DNA of 64,000 nt, taken from NCBI RefSeq assembly GCF_030678915.1, contig NZ_JAUUTZ010000009.1, forward strand, positions 122,122 through 186,121. The letters run 5' to 3'. Positions within the stretch are counted from its first letter, which is position 1, and each line of letters begins with the position of its first letter. Positions 34,516-42,380 of this stretch are shown here, piece by piece. This DNA is from Paracoccus wurundjeri (GTDB taxonomy: Bacteria; Pseudomonadota; Alphaproteobacteria; Rhodobacterales; Rhodobacteraceae). The notes under the pieces were generated by a model, which had not been told where the DNA came from, ran no database searches, and saw nothing but the letters and a program-made list of their open reading frames with translations. The position numbers and the translations under genes are program-made.

Positions 34516-35022
34516 TCACTCTGCCGCGGCGTGTTTCGGCAATACCCAATCCGGGCGCGGAAAATGGCATGTATAGCCGTTGGGGATACGCACCAGATAA
34601 TCCTGATGCTCTGGCTCGGCAGTCCAGAAATCGCCGACCGGTTCCAGTTCGGTCACGACCTTGCCGGGCCACAAGCCAGAGGCATCCACATCGGCTATCG
34701 TGTCCAGCGCGACCTGTTTCTGCGCTTCGTCCACGTAATAAATGGCCGAGCGATAGCTGGAGCCAAGGTCGTTGCCCTGCCGGTTGGGCGTGGTTGGATC
34801 GTGGATCTGGAAAAAATATTCCAGAATCCGGCGGTAACTGATCACCTCGGGATCGAATGTGATCTCGATCCCCTCGGCATGGGTGCCATGATCGCGATAG
34901 GTGGCGTTCGGCACATCGCCGCCGGTATAGCCCACGCGGGTCGAAACGACGCCGGGCAGCTTCCGGATCAGATCCTGCATGCCCCAGAAACATCCTCCGG
35001 CCAATACTGCACGTTCAGACAT
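34516..35022 (-). CDS. msrA: Peptide methionine-(S)-sulfoxide reductase
   Basis: A 168-residue enzyme with the catalytic GCFWG motif (Cys11), GYTGG, and the substrate region [19 protein letters not shown]. It reduces methionine-S-sulfoxide in proteins. The only other cysteine is in NGYTCHF near the C-terminus, a possible resolving residue. The start abuts the msrB stop with no gap, so both are translated together and cover both sulfoxide epimers. Confidence 0.96.
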   Translation of the reverse strand: MSERAVLAGGCFWGMQDLIRKLPGVVSTRVGYTGGDVPNATYRDHGTHAEGIEITFDPEVISYRRILEYFFQIHDPTTPNRQGNDLGSSYRSAIYYVDEAQKQVALDTIADVDASGLWPGKVVTELEPVGDFWTAEPEHQDYLVRIPNGYTCHFPRPDWVLPKHAAAE

Positions 35023-35463
35023 TCAGCCCTCCTCTATCTGGTTCAGATACTCGCCATAACCTTCGGATTCCATGCGGTCTTTGGGAACGAAACGCAGCGA
35101 GGCCGAATTGATGCAATAGCGCAGCCCACCCGCTTCGGCCGGGCCGTCGGGAAATACATGTCCCAGATGGCTGTCGCCATGTCTGGAACGAACCTCGGTC
35201 CGGACCATTCCGAAAGAATCATCACGGAGTTCGGTGATATTGTTGTCGATCGGCTTGGTGAAAGCGGGCCAGCCACAGCCCGAATTGTATTTTGCCGAGC
35301 TGGCGAAAAGTGGCTCTCCGGTGACGATATCGACATAGATGCCCGGCTCGAAATGCTTGTCATATTTCCCGGTAAAGGCGCGCTCGGTCCCGTTTTCCTG
35401 CGTGACCCGGTATTGTTCTGGGGTCAGCTTGTCGATTGCGTCCTGTGATTTGGTAAAATTCAT
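35023..35463 (-). CDS. msrB: Peptide methionine-(R)-sulfoxide reductase
   Basis: A 146-residue reductase: catalytic Cys117 in RYCINSASL, resolving Cys63 in SGCGWPAF, and HLGHVFPDG. The zinc-binding CxxC pairs of E. coli MsrB are absent (GEPLF instead of CGxPLF), so this is the metal-free Neisseria-type form that uses a Cys63-Cys117 disulphide recycled by thioredoxin. It is the first gene of the msrBA pair. Confidence 0.96.
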   Translation of the reverse strand: MNFTKSQDAIDKLTPEQYRVTQENGTERAFTGKYDKHFEPGIYVDIVTGEPLFASSAKYNSGCGWPAFTKPIDNNITELRDDSFGMVRTEVRSRHGDSHLGHVFPDGPAEAGGLRYCINSASLRFVPKDRMESEGYGEYLNQIEEG

Positions 35464-35574
35464 TGAACACTCCGTAAAATGACCTTCCGTGCGCGATTAT
35501 ATGGGAAGACAGCCGCGATTTGCCAAGATGGGCAGCCTTCGCGTGGCGTCCGATGACCGGCCGCGCCACAGCCT

Positions 35575-36543
35575 TCACAGCTTCGCCATCCGGGCCTTGG
35601 CTTCGGCATATTCCTTGGCAAGCCGGTCGATATAGGTGGCGGCCGGAACGACGTCATGTATGGCTCCGATCCCTTGTCCCGCGCCTAGAATCTGGCTCCA
35701 TGCCTTGGGTTTGGACGAACCCTGAGCGAAATTCATCTTCGAGGCGTCCGACTTTTCCAGATTGTCGGGGTCAAGCCCGGCATTGCGGATCGAAGGCGCC
35801 AGGTAATTGCCCGAAACCCCCGTGAAAAGCGACGAGGTGACGATATCCATTGCTCCGCTGTCGCAGATCATCTGCTTGTATTCCTCGGTGCCGCGCGCCT
35901 CCATGGTGGCGATGAAGGGGCTGCCGATATAGGCCAGATCGGCTCCCATCACCTGCGCCGCCAGCACCGAACGCCCCGTGGCGATGGCGCCTGACAGAAG
36001 TAACGGCCCGTCGAACCATTCGCGAATTTCCTGAACCAGGGCAAAGGGCGATTGCGGACCGGCATGGCCACCGGCACCGGCCGCGACGGCGATCAGCCCG
36101 TCGGCGCCTTTCTCGATGGCTTTCTTCGCAAAATGATTATTGATGATGTCATGCAGGGCGATCCCGCCGCAATCATGCGCGGCCTCGTTGACTTCGGGGC
36201 GGGCGCCAAGCGAGGTGATCCAGATCGGCACCTTGAAGCGGTGACAGATTTCGATATCGCGTTCCAGCCGGGCATTGCTGCGATGCACGATCTGGTTGAC
36301 TGCGAAAGGCGCGGCGGGCTGGTCGGGATTGTCCTGATTGTGCTGGTCCAGCTCTTCCGTGATCCGCGTCAGCCACGCCTCAAGCTGAATCGGATCCCCA
36401 TCCTTTTCGCGGGCGTTCAGGGCGGGGAAACTACCCACGATACCGGCCTTGCATTGCTCGATGACCAGAGAGGGGCCGGAAACAATGAACATCGGCGACG
36501 CCACAACGGGAATGCGCAGATTTTGCAGAATGGGTGGCAGCAT
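35575..36543 (-). CDS. Nitronate monooxygenase-like FMN enzyme (2-nitropropane dioxygenase family)
   Basis: A 322-residue TIM-barrel flavoprotein. Typical marks are the N-terminal PVVASPMFIVSGPSLVIEQCKAG, the FMN phosphate loops GADGLIAVAAGAGGHAG and LLSGAIATGRSVLAAQVMGADLAYIGSPF, and a histidine after the GAGGHAG loop start. The ending resembles the bacterial class of enoyl-reductase-like nitronate monooxygenases. Its substrate is uncertain; the class includes nitronate oxidation and NADH:quinone reduction. It stands alone, 111 bases from msrB. Confidence 0.85.
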   Translation of the reverse strand: MLPPILQNLRIPVVASPMFIVSGPSLVIEQCKAGIVGSFPALNAREKDGDPIQLEAWLTRITEELDQHNQDNPDQPAAPFAVNQIVHRSNARLERDIEICHRFKVPIWITSLGARPEVNEAAHDCGGIALHDIINNHFAKKAIEKGADGLIAVAAGAGGHAGPQSPFALVQEIREWFDGPLLLSGAIATGRSVLAAQVMGADLAYIGSPFIATMEARGTEEYKQMICDSGAMDIVTSSLFTGVSGNYLAPSIRNAGLDPDNLEKSDASKMNFAQGSSKPKAWSQILGAGQGIGAIHDVVPAATYIDRLAKEYAEAKARMAKL

Positions 36544-36636
36544 GGGTTTCTCCTTGCAGGTCCGGAAAGGATGACGCGAGTGACGGCGGGGTTCAACCCG
36601 TGACGCAGCGATGCGGCCGTGCTTTGAATGTGCCGG

Positions 36637-37545
36637 TTACGGCATCTCATGCGCCCAGGGCGGGTTTGCCCCGGGGCGCGATACGGTGATCGCGGCGGCC
36701 TGCGCGCCCAGACCCAAGGCCGCGTGAAGCTGATCGCCTGTGATCGCGGCGATGCCGGGTTTGCTCAGGATGCCCTGCCTGCGCAGACTGGCAAGCACGC
36801 CGGCATTGAATGTGTCGCCGGCCCCGATCGTGTCCGCGACACTGGTGCGGATTGCGGGGGCCTCGACAGTCTCGCCGGACCAGATCGCGCGGGCGCCGGA
36901 TGCGCCTCCGGTTTGCAGGACGATCCTGGCGCCAAGCGCCAGCACCTGCCGCGCGGCGTCTTCGATGCCAAATCCGGGATACAGCCATTCCAGATCGTCG
37001 GCGGATAATTTCACGATATCCGCCTGTGGCAGAATACGGGCAAGCCGCGCGCGATAGGCTTGTTCGTCTTTGATGAAGAACGGACGGATATTGGGATCGA
37101 CCATGACAGGCAGCTTGGCGTGGTTCCGCTGAATCAGGGCTTCGATCGCTGCGCCGCAAGGGTCGGGCACAAGGCTGATGCCGCCGGCGAAAATCGCCTC
37201 GGTCTGTGCGGGCAGGGCCGGGATCTCGTCAGGAGACAGCATACGGCCTGCCGAGCCCTCGTCGTAGAACGCATATCGCGCCTCGCCACCGGCCAGGGTC
37301 ACAAGCGCCAGCGTGGTCAGCCGATCCGAGCGGGGGCATAACCCGGTATCCACCCCAGCCTCGGTCAGCGGGCGCAGCAGAACCTCGCCAAAGGAATCCC
37401 GGCTGATCGGCCACAGATAGGCGGTCGGCTCGCCAAGACGGCCCAAAGCGATGGCGGTATTATATACCGCGCCACCCGCAAGCGGCCTGAAAACGCCATT
37501 CTCCGGCACCATGTCGATCAGTGCTTCCCCCGAACACAGGATCAT
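36637..37545 (-). CDS. PfkB-family carbohydrate kinase, probable fructokinase
   Basis: A 302-residue kinase starting MILCSGEALIDMVP, the family's N-terminal substrate strand, with GGAVYNTAIALGRLG near residue 24 and the C-terminal signature DTIGAGDTFNAGVL with catalytic Asp. The compact GEALIDM start and the MVDPNIRPFFI strand fit fructokinases. It phosphorylates a furanose sugar with ATP. No sugar transporter is adjacent. Confidence 0.88.
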   Translation of the reverse strand: MILCSGEALIDMVPENGVFRPLAGGAVYNTAIALGRLGEPTAYLWPISRDSFGEVLLRPLTEAGVDTGLCPRSDRLTTLALVTLAGGEARYAFYDEGSAGRMLSPDEIPALPAQTEAIFAGGISLVPDPCGAAIEALIQRNHAKLPVMVDPNIRPFFIKDEQAYRARLARILPQADIVKLSADDLEWLYPGFGIEDAARQVLALGARIVLQTGGASGARAIWSGETVEAPAIRTSVADTIGAGDTFNAGVLASLRRQGILSKPGIAAITGDQLHAALGLGAQAAAITVSRPGANPPWAHEMP

Positions 37546-37581
37546 GATCGCGTCCTTCCCTATACTGCTTGCGCCTGTGTG

Positions 37582-38799
37582 TTAGCCCAAGGCGACAGTT
37601 TCCGCCGGCTCGATGCCGCCAAGCTGGATATAACCTGTCGATTCACCGAAATACAGAAAAACTGTTAGCGCAATCAGGGCTGCGATAATGGCAGCCGCGA
37701 TTTTCCAGATCGACCAGGGACGTTCCCCCTGAACCCGCCCGGATTGGCCGTTGACGAGAAAGCGATAGCTTTTGCCGTTATATTTATACGCGGCGATCCA
37801 GATGGGCAGCAGGATATGCTTGAAGGTTTCGGCGCTGTAATCGGTCTGCACATGGGTGACGCGCTGTTCGTCGCCGCCAATGTCGCGCCGGGCGTCGTTC
37901 ACGATCACGCTGGCCATTTCCTGTCGGGCGATCTGGTGGCCATCGGCAAGCGCAACCGTGTATCCTTCGGCATTGAACCCGGCAAGGTAATCGGGCCGGT
38001 ATTCAGCCAGATGCGACAGATCCCACGGCGCCAGCCCGTCCGAGAAATTCCGCGGTAGCGATTCCGCGGCCAGCACCAGCACATCGTTGAAATCCCGCGC
38101 GATACGACCGGAGACAGGACGCCAGCGAATGCGGCGAACCTGCCGCGCCACGCGCTGTTGGCGGCCGTTCACGTTTTGCGTGACATAGACGGTCTGGTAA
38201 TAGGCATCACCGCGCCGCCCGCTGTAAGAGGAGCGGGTACTGGCGTCGAAGGTCCAGAAGGGTGAATAAATCCCTGTCATCCGGCGACCGCGCCGCGCAT
38301 AGGCCACAAGTCCTGACGGCGCGAACCACAGCTTGCCCAGCCAGTCCTCCATGGCCCTGCGTGCCTGATTTTCATTCAGGACAAAGGGCAATACCCCCTG
38401 CGGCTTGATCTGACGGGTGGCGCCGGTATCCGTGACCACCGGAGTCGCGCAGAAAGGGCAGTCTCTGGAATGGCTTGCCCCGGTGATCTGGATACGCGCG
38501 CCGCAATTCGGGCAGGACAGGGTGCGGATGTTCTCGGCCATGTCGGAAGCGGCATCGAGGCGCAATCCCTTATCAAGCGGGATCTCGGTCAGTTGAGGCG
38601 ATTTATGCGCCGCATCCCATTGGAGCGCATGGCCGGTTTTGGGTATGCGCGACGGATCGCCGTCATTGGACGGATTCGGGACGATATGCTGCTGATGGCC
38701 GCAATAATCGCAGGCCAGATATTCCTGCCCCGGCTGATAGCGAAGACTGGCGCCGCAATTCTCGCAGGGATACCGATGCTCGGCCGACAACGCGGTCAT
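37582..38799 (-). CDS. Double zinc-ribbon membrane protein (TFIIB-type; YdjG-like)
   Basis: A 405-residue protein. Two zinc ribbons: CENCG...CDYCG at residues 14-35 and CPNCG...CPFC at about 95-118. A long middle domain follows (RRGRRMTGIYSPFWTFDASTRSSY) and a single membrane helix near the C-terminus (WKIAAAIIAALIALTVFLYFG). It lies 6 bases downstream of the SPFH-GYF gene. Bacillus YdjG, a zinc-ribbon partner of the SPFH protein YdjI in a PspA-related membrane-stress complex, has the same combination. Function here is inferred from that context. Confidence 0.7.
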   Translation of the reverse strand: MTALSAEHRYPCENCGASLRYQPGQEYLACDYCGHQQHIVPNPSNDGDPSRIPKTGHALQWDAAHKSPQLTEIPLDKGLRLDAASDMAENIRTLSCPNCGARIQITGASHSRDCPFCATPVVTDTGATRQIKPQGVLPFVLNENQARRAMEDWLGKLWFAPSGLVAYARRGRRMTGIYSPFWTFDASTRSSYSGRRGDAYYQTVYVTQNVNGRQQRVARQVRRIRWRPVSGRIARDFNDVLVLAAESLPRNFSDGLAPWDLSHLAEYRPDYLAGFNAEGYTVALADGHQIARQEMASVIVNDARRDIGGDEQRVTHVQTDYSAETFKHILLPIWIAAYKYNGKSYRFLVNGQSGRVQGERPWSIWKIAAAIIAALIALTVFLYFGESTGYIQLGGIEPAETVALG

Positions 38800-38805
38800 T
38801 CAGGA

Positions 38806-39936
38806 TCAGTCCGGAAGCGGTGGCGGAATGTCCGAAAACAATCGCGACAGTTCCGATATTTCTCCTGCGGCGGTCCAGCCGTCGCGCCCCTGCGCCCAGA
38901 CAAGCGTCTCGCGGGTCAGGCTGCCATCTGTGACCATCTGCTGAAGCTGCGATTGTCCGAATGGCCCCTTGGCCTGCCCCTCGATGGCCACATGCCACTG
39001 CGCGTCCTGTTGGCCGGGAAGCGGCGGAGGGGTCGCACCGGCGGCATTCTGCGACGGAACCCGCTGCTGTTCCTGTCCTTGTCCCCACGGGCCGCCAGCG
39101 GCCATGCCCATTCCCATCGCAGCCCCCATTGCCGCGCCCATGCCCGCACCGGCGCCGCCGGGATTGTTGCTGGCATTCAGCATCGCTTCGCTTGCCGCAT
39201 ATTCGCGGTAACGGCTGAGATCCCCGATGATGCCCATCGAGGTGCGCTTGTCGAGCACCTTCTCAACCTCTTGGGGCAGGCTGATATTCTCGATATAGAA
39301 TTCCGGAATGCTCAGACCATATTCGTCGATCACCGGCTTGATCGCATCCGCGACCAGTTTTCCCAGATCGGCGGTATTGGCGGCCATATCAAGGACCGGA
39401 ATGCCCGCACCCGCGATCATGCGGGAAAATTCCTGGACGATCACATTGCGGATCTGAAAGGAAATCTCGTCGCTGGTGAATTCACCATCCGTCCCCACGA
39501 TCTCGGTCATGAAGCGGGCCGGATCTGTGACCCGCATGGAATAGGTGCCGAAGGCGCGCAATCTGACCGGGCCGAATTCCGGATCGCGCGCCATGATCGG
39601 GTTCTTGGTGCCCCATTTCATCTCGTTGAAACGGGTAGTGTTGACGAAATAAATCTCGGATTTGAAGGGGCTCCGGAAGCCGTGATCCCAGTGCTGAAGC
39701 CGGGTCATCACCGGCATGTTGTTGGTTTCCAGCATGTAAAGACCGGGCGTGAACACATCGGCCAGTTGTCCTTCATGGATGAAGACCGCCGTCTGTCCTT
39801 CGCGCACTGTCAGCTTGGCGCCGTATTTGATCGCCCGCCCGACCGTATCGAAGCGCCAGACCATGGTATCGCGCGTGTCGTCGACCCATTCGATGACCTC
39901 GATGAATTCGCCGCCCAATATATCGAAGATACTCAT
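38806..39936 (-). CDS. SPFH-domain protein with C-terminal GYF_2 domain (YdjI-like, 'virion core protein' family)
   Basis: A 376-residue protein. An SPFH/band-7 domain (residues 1-240) starts MSIFDILGGEFIEVIEW and includes FIHEGQLADVFTPGLYMLETNNMP. A Gly/Met-rich linker (GAGAGMGAAMGAAMGMGMAAGG) follows, then a GYF_2 domain from about 312 (WHVAIEGQAKGPFGQSQLQQMV ... TLVWAQGRDGW). SPFH proteins organise membrane microdomains; the Bacillus YdjI homologue recruits PspA-like YdjF to the membrane. The gene is 39 bases downstream of the DUF2927 gene. Confidence 0.82.
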   Translation of the reverse strand: MSIFDILGGEFIEVIEWVDDTRDTMVWRFDTVGRAIKYGAKLTVREGQTAVFIHEGQLADVFTPGLYMLETNNMPVMTRLQHWDHGFRSPFKSEIYFVNTTRFNEMKWGTKNPIMARDPEFGPVRLRAFGTYSMRVTDPARFMTEIVGTDGEFTSDEISFQIRNVIVQEFSRMIAGAGIPVLDMAANTADLGKLVADAIKPVIDEYGLSIPEFYIENISLPQEVEKVLDKRTSMGIIGDLSRYREYAASEAMLNASNNPGGAGAGMGAAMGAAMGMGMAAGGPWGQGQEQQRVPSQNAAGATPPPLPGQQDAQWHVAIEGQAKGPFGQSQLQQMVTDGSLTRETLVWAQGRDGWTAAGEISELSRLFSDIPPPLPD

Positions 39937-39975
39937 GGTTCCGCCCTTACATCAGCAATGGTGATAAACAGGAAC

Positions 39976-41022
39976 TTAGTCGGCCAGAAGCTCTCCTGCA
40001 ATCGTCCGGACAATCGGGGCTGCCTCCTCCTCGGTCATGCCGGGGCGCAGGCGCGGATCGTAAAGGATCCGCAGCAACAATTCGTCATGCCTTGTCAGCA
40101 ATGCGAATTCCTCGTCATCGTTGAAGATCGAGGGGCGAACCGTCGGGCTGTCATTGGCAAGACCCATGCCCTGCGCAAGCTCTTCGTGAATGCAGGACAG
40201 CCGCAGCAGCGGCGGCAATTCCGCCCGGATCAATGCGACGGCATGGGCGTAGCTGTAGGAATTGCCCTGCGAATAGGCGAATACCGTGCAATAGATGTCC
40301 GGCGACAGCCGGCCGAGCGTGGTGACGTCATGGCTTGGAATCGAAGGGGCGATGTCGCGCAGATATTGCCCGATATTATGCCGCTCTTCTTCCGCCAGCA
40401 CCAGCAGGGTGAAATTGCCATTACCCTCGGTCGTGCCGACCGTATGACCGGATGTTTCCGCCAGCCGGGCGGAATAGGCCGCGACCTCGCCCCGAATCTC
40501 GCGTCTGACCGCCACATCGGACGATGGGCCGAATGCGATTTTGATACTGACCGGCTGTTCCCATCTGCGCAGCGGTGCCGCCGCTTCTGCGCCTTGCGGG
40601 TTCTGCACGCCGTTGCTGTCATATTCGTCCCGCAGGGCGACCTGGATGAAATCCTGCGTCAATGACTCGGCGTTCATCGGAATATCCGCGGGAATGCGGT
40701 CCTGACGCAGCCGGCCGGCGGCAAGAAGCCGCTGCTCGACTTCAGAGTAATAGCTGCGGCGCGATTGACTGGTGGAATTGGCTGCCGCACGAGAGGCCGC
40801 CAGATTGGCTTCGCGGTTGCGTTTCGCCCGCGCCTCGCGAAGCTCCGCCTGTGTGGGGCCCGGATCAGGTGGCGTCGGCTTGGCGACAGGAGGCGGAGTG
40901 ACAGGGACGTCCTTTCCGCGTTGATCCGTGCAGGCCGTCACGGCAATTGTCAGCATAAGGGCCAGAATCGCCCACGAACGCCGTGCAGAGACATGAGAGG
41001 GAAAACCGGCCGTCGCTTGCAT
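39976..41022 (-). CDS. DUF2927 lipoprotein
   Basis: A 348-residue lipoprotein. I chose ATG 41022, 4 bases after the telA stop, giving MQATAGFPSHVSARRSWAIL and a lipobox at TIAVTAC. A coiled, Arg/Ala-rich segment (residues 50-90) precedes the DUF2927 domain, which has FTLLVLAEEE, SPDIYCTVFA and CIHEELAQGMGLANDSP; the HEE...Q element looks like a metalloprotease-type zinc site, but a full motif is not proven. The domain is typical of Rhodobacterales. Its function is unknown; linkage to TelA and SPFH suggests an envelope role. Confidence 0.8.
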   Translation of the reverse strand: MQATAGFPSHVSARRSWAILALMLTIAVTACTDQRGKDVPVTPPPVAKPTPPDPGPTQAELREARAKRNREANLAASRAAANSTSQSRRSYYSEVEQRLLAAGRLRQDRIPADIPMNAESLTQDFIQVALRDEYDSNGVQNPQGAEAAAPLRRWEQPVSIKIAFGPSSDVAVRREIRGEVAAYSARLAETSGHTVGTTEGNGNFTLLVLAEEERHNIGQYLRDIAPSIPSHDVTTLGRLSPDIYCTVFAYSQGNSYSYAHAVALIRAELPPLLRLSCIHEELAQGMGLANDSPTVRPSIFNDDEEFALLTRHDELLLRILYDPRLRPGMTEEEAAPIVRTIAGELLAD

Positions 41023-41026
41023 CACA

Positions 41027-42220
41027 TCACTTCCCTTTGGGCTGCCTGCCCGCTCCCTTCGAGATCTCCTGGCGCTGTGCGCTTGCGGCGGCAAGCGTGT
41101 TGCGCAATTCCTTCTCCATCTGCGTCAGCTCGTCTTCGGCGGCGGCGCGGCGGGCGCGGCCTTCGTCCGCGATCCGCAAACTATCCTCGATGGTCGAGAT
41201 CAGTTCCGCATTGGCAGTGCGGACCGACTCGATGTCGAAGACGCCCCGCTCGGTCTGGGTGCGGATCTCTGCATTGGCCTTACGCAGGTTCTTGGCATTG
41301 CTGGTCAGCAGGTCATTGGTCAGGTCGTTTGCCGCCTTGACCGCGCCTGCAGCTTCCGCGCTGCGTTGAATGGTGACGGCCTGCGCGAGCTGCGTTTCCC
41401 AAAGCGGCACGGTATTGACCAGCGTCGAATTGATCTTGGTGACAAGGGATTTGTCATTCTCCTGCACCAGCCGGATCGAGGGCAGCGACTGCATCGTGAC
41501 CTGCCGCGTCAGCTTGAGGTCATGCACGCGGCGGTCAAGGTCGTCGCGCATGGCCCGCAGGTCGCGCAGTTCCTGCGCTTCCATGACCTTGTCATCGTCA
41601 TTCGCCGCGTTCATGACGGCTTCTTTCGCGGGGATCACATCCTGGTCCAACTCGCGAAGTTTTGCTTCACCGGCGGCGATATACAGTGCCAGCTCGTCAT
41701 AGAATGACAATGTGCGGTCATAAAGAATGTCCAGCGACTTGATGTCTTTCAGCAGTTTCTGTTCGTGGCCTTCCAGATCGATTGTCACCTGATCGATCTG
41801 ACTTTGCACATTCTCGTAATTGGCAATGAATTTCGCAAAGGGAGCCGAGCGCCCCAGCAGTCTTTCCCACCAGCTTTGCTTGCGCCGCGTATCGAGTTCA
41901 GAGGCCGAAAAGCCGCGAATAGTGGTAACGATCTCGCGCAGGGATTCCCCGGCCGGCCCGACATCCTTGTTCTTCACATCCGACAGCATTTTCTGGCTGA
42001 TCTGCTGAAGCTCCGTCTGGGCGCGAACCCCGAAATGCATGACCGAGGCCGAGTCGGTCATGTCGATCTCATCCATCCGCTTGCGGATTTCCTCGGTGGT
42101 GCCGGGATCGGCGGAATCCATCTGGATCTGATTGCTCTCGGGTTCGGGCAGTACAACCTTGGTGACGTCCTCGATATCCTTGGTAACGGCTTCGGCGCGA
42201 CGCTTCGTCTCTTCGGTCAT
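41027..42220 (-). CDS. Toxic anion resistance protein TelA/KlaA family
   Basis: A 397-residue largely helical protein starting at ATG 42220 (MTEETKRRAEAVTKDIED). Family marks include LGRSAPFAKFIANYENVQSQIDQVTIDLEGHEQ, DIKSLDILYDRTLSFYDELALYIAAGE and QLAQAVTIQRSAEAAGAVKAANDLTNDLL. TelA proteins were first linked to tellurite resistance but commonly associate with stress and cell-envelope modules. It opens a four-gene operon with DUF2927, SPFH-GYF and zinc-ribbon genes. A longer frame upstream lacks a ribosome site. Confidence 0.9.
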   Translation of the reverse strand: MTEETKRRAEAVTKDIEDVTKVVLPEPESNQIQMDSADPGTTEEIRKRMDEIDMTDSASVMHFGVRAQTELQQISQKMLSDVKNKDVGPAGESLREIVTTIRGFSASELDTRRKQSWWERLLGRSAPFAKFIANYENVQSQIDQVTIDLEGHEQKLLKDIKSLDILYDRTLSFYDELALYIAAGEAKLRELDQDVIPAKEAVMNAANDDDKVMEAQELRDLRAMRDDLDRRVHDLKLTRQVTMQSLPSIRLVQENDKSLVTKINSTLVNTVPLWETQLAQAVTIQRSAEAAGAVKAANDLTNDLLTSNAKNLRKANAEIRTQTERGVFDIESVRTANAELISTIEDSLRIADEGRARRAAAEDELTQMEKELRNTLAAASAQRQEISKGAGRQPKGK

Positions 42221-42306
42221 GACATGTTTTCCCTTTTGACTTTGACGACCGCGTTGGCCGTATTGCGGCGCAGCATAGGGTGATTCGTTACGCTTACAAC
42301 ACGAAT

Positions 42307-42329
42307 GAGGGGCGAAAATCTCGCCCCTC
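42307..42329. terminator. Hairpin between telA and fadJ
   Basis: GAGGGGCGA and TCGCCCCTC form a perfect 9-bp stem with a 5-base loop, 52 bases beyond the fadJ stop on the minus strand. T content after it is low on that strand. It probably ends the beta-oxidation transcript before the telA operon promoter. Confidence 0.5.
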
Positions 42330-42380
42330 TTGCAGATTGCAACGATCTCCTGTGACCTGATTGCATCACATCGGACAGCG

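Noticed and set aside
38470..40665. A 731-codon + strand frame opposite the zinc-ribbon, SPFH and DUF2927 genes
   Set aside because: It is antisense to three well-recognised minus-strand genes. GC-rich third positions keep the opposite frame open; its translation has no family motif.
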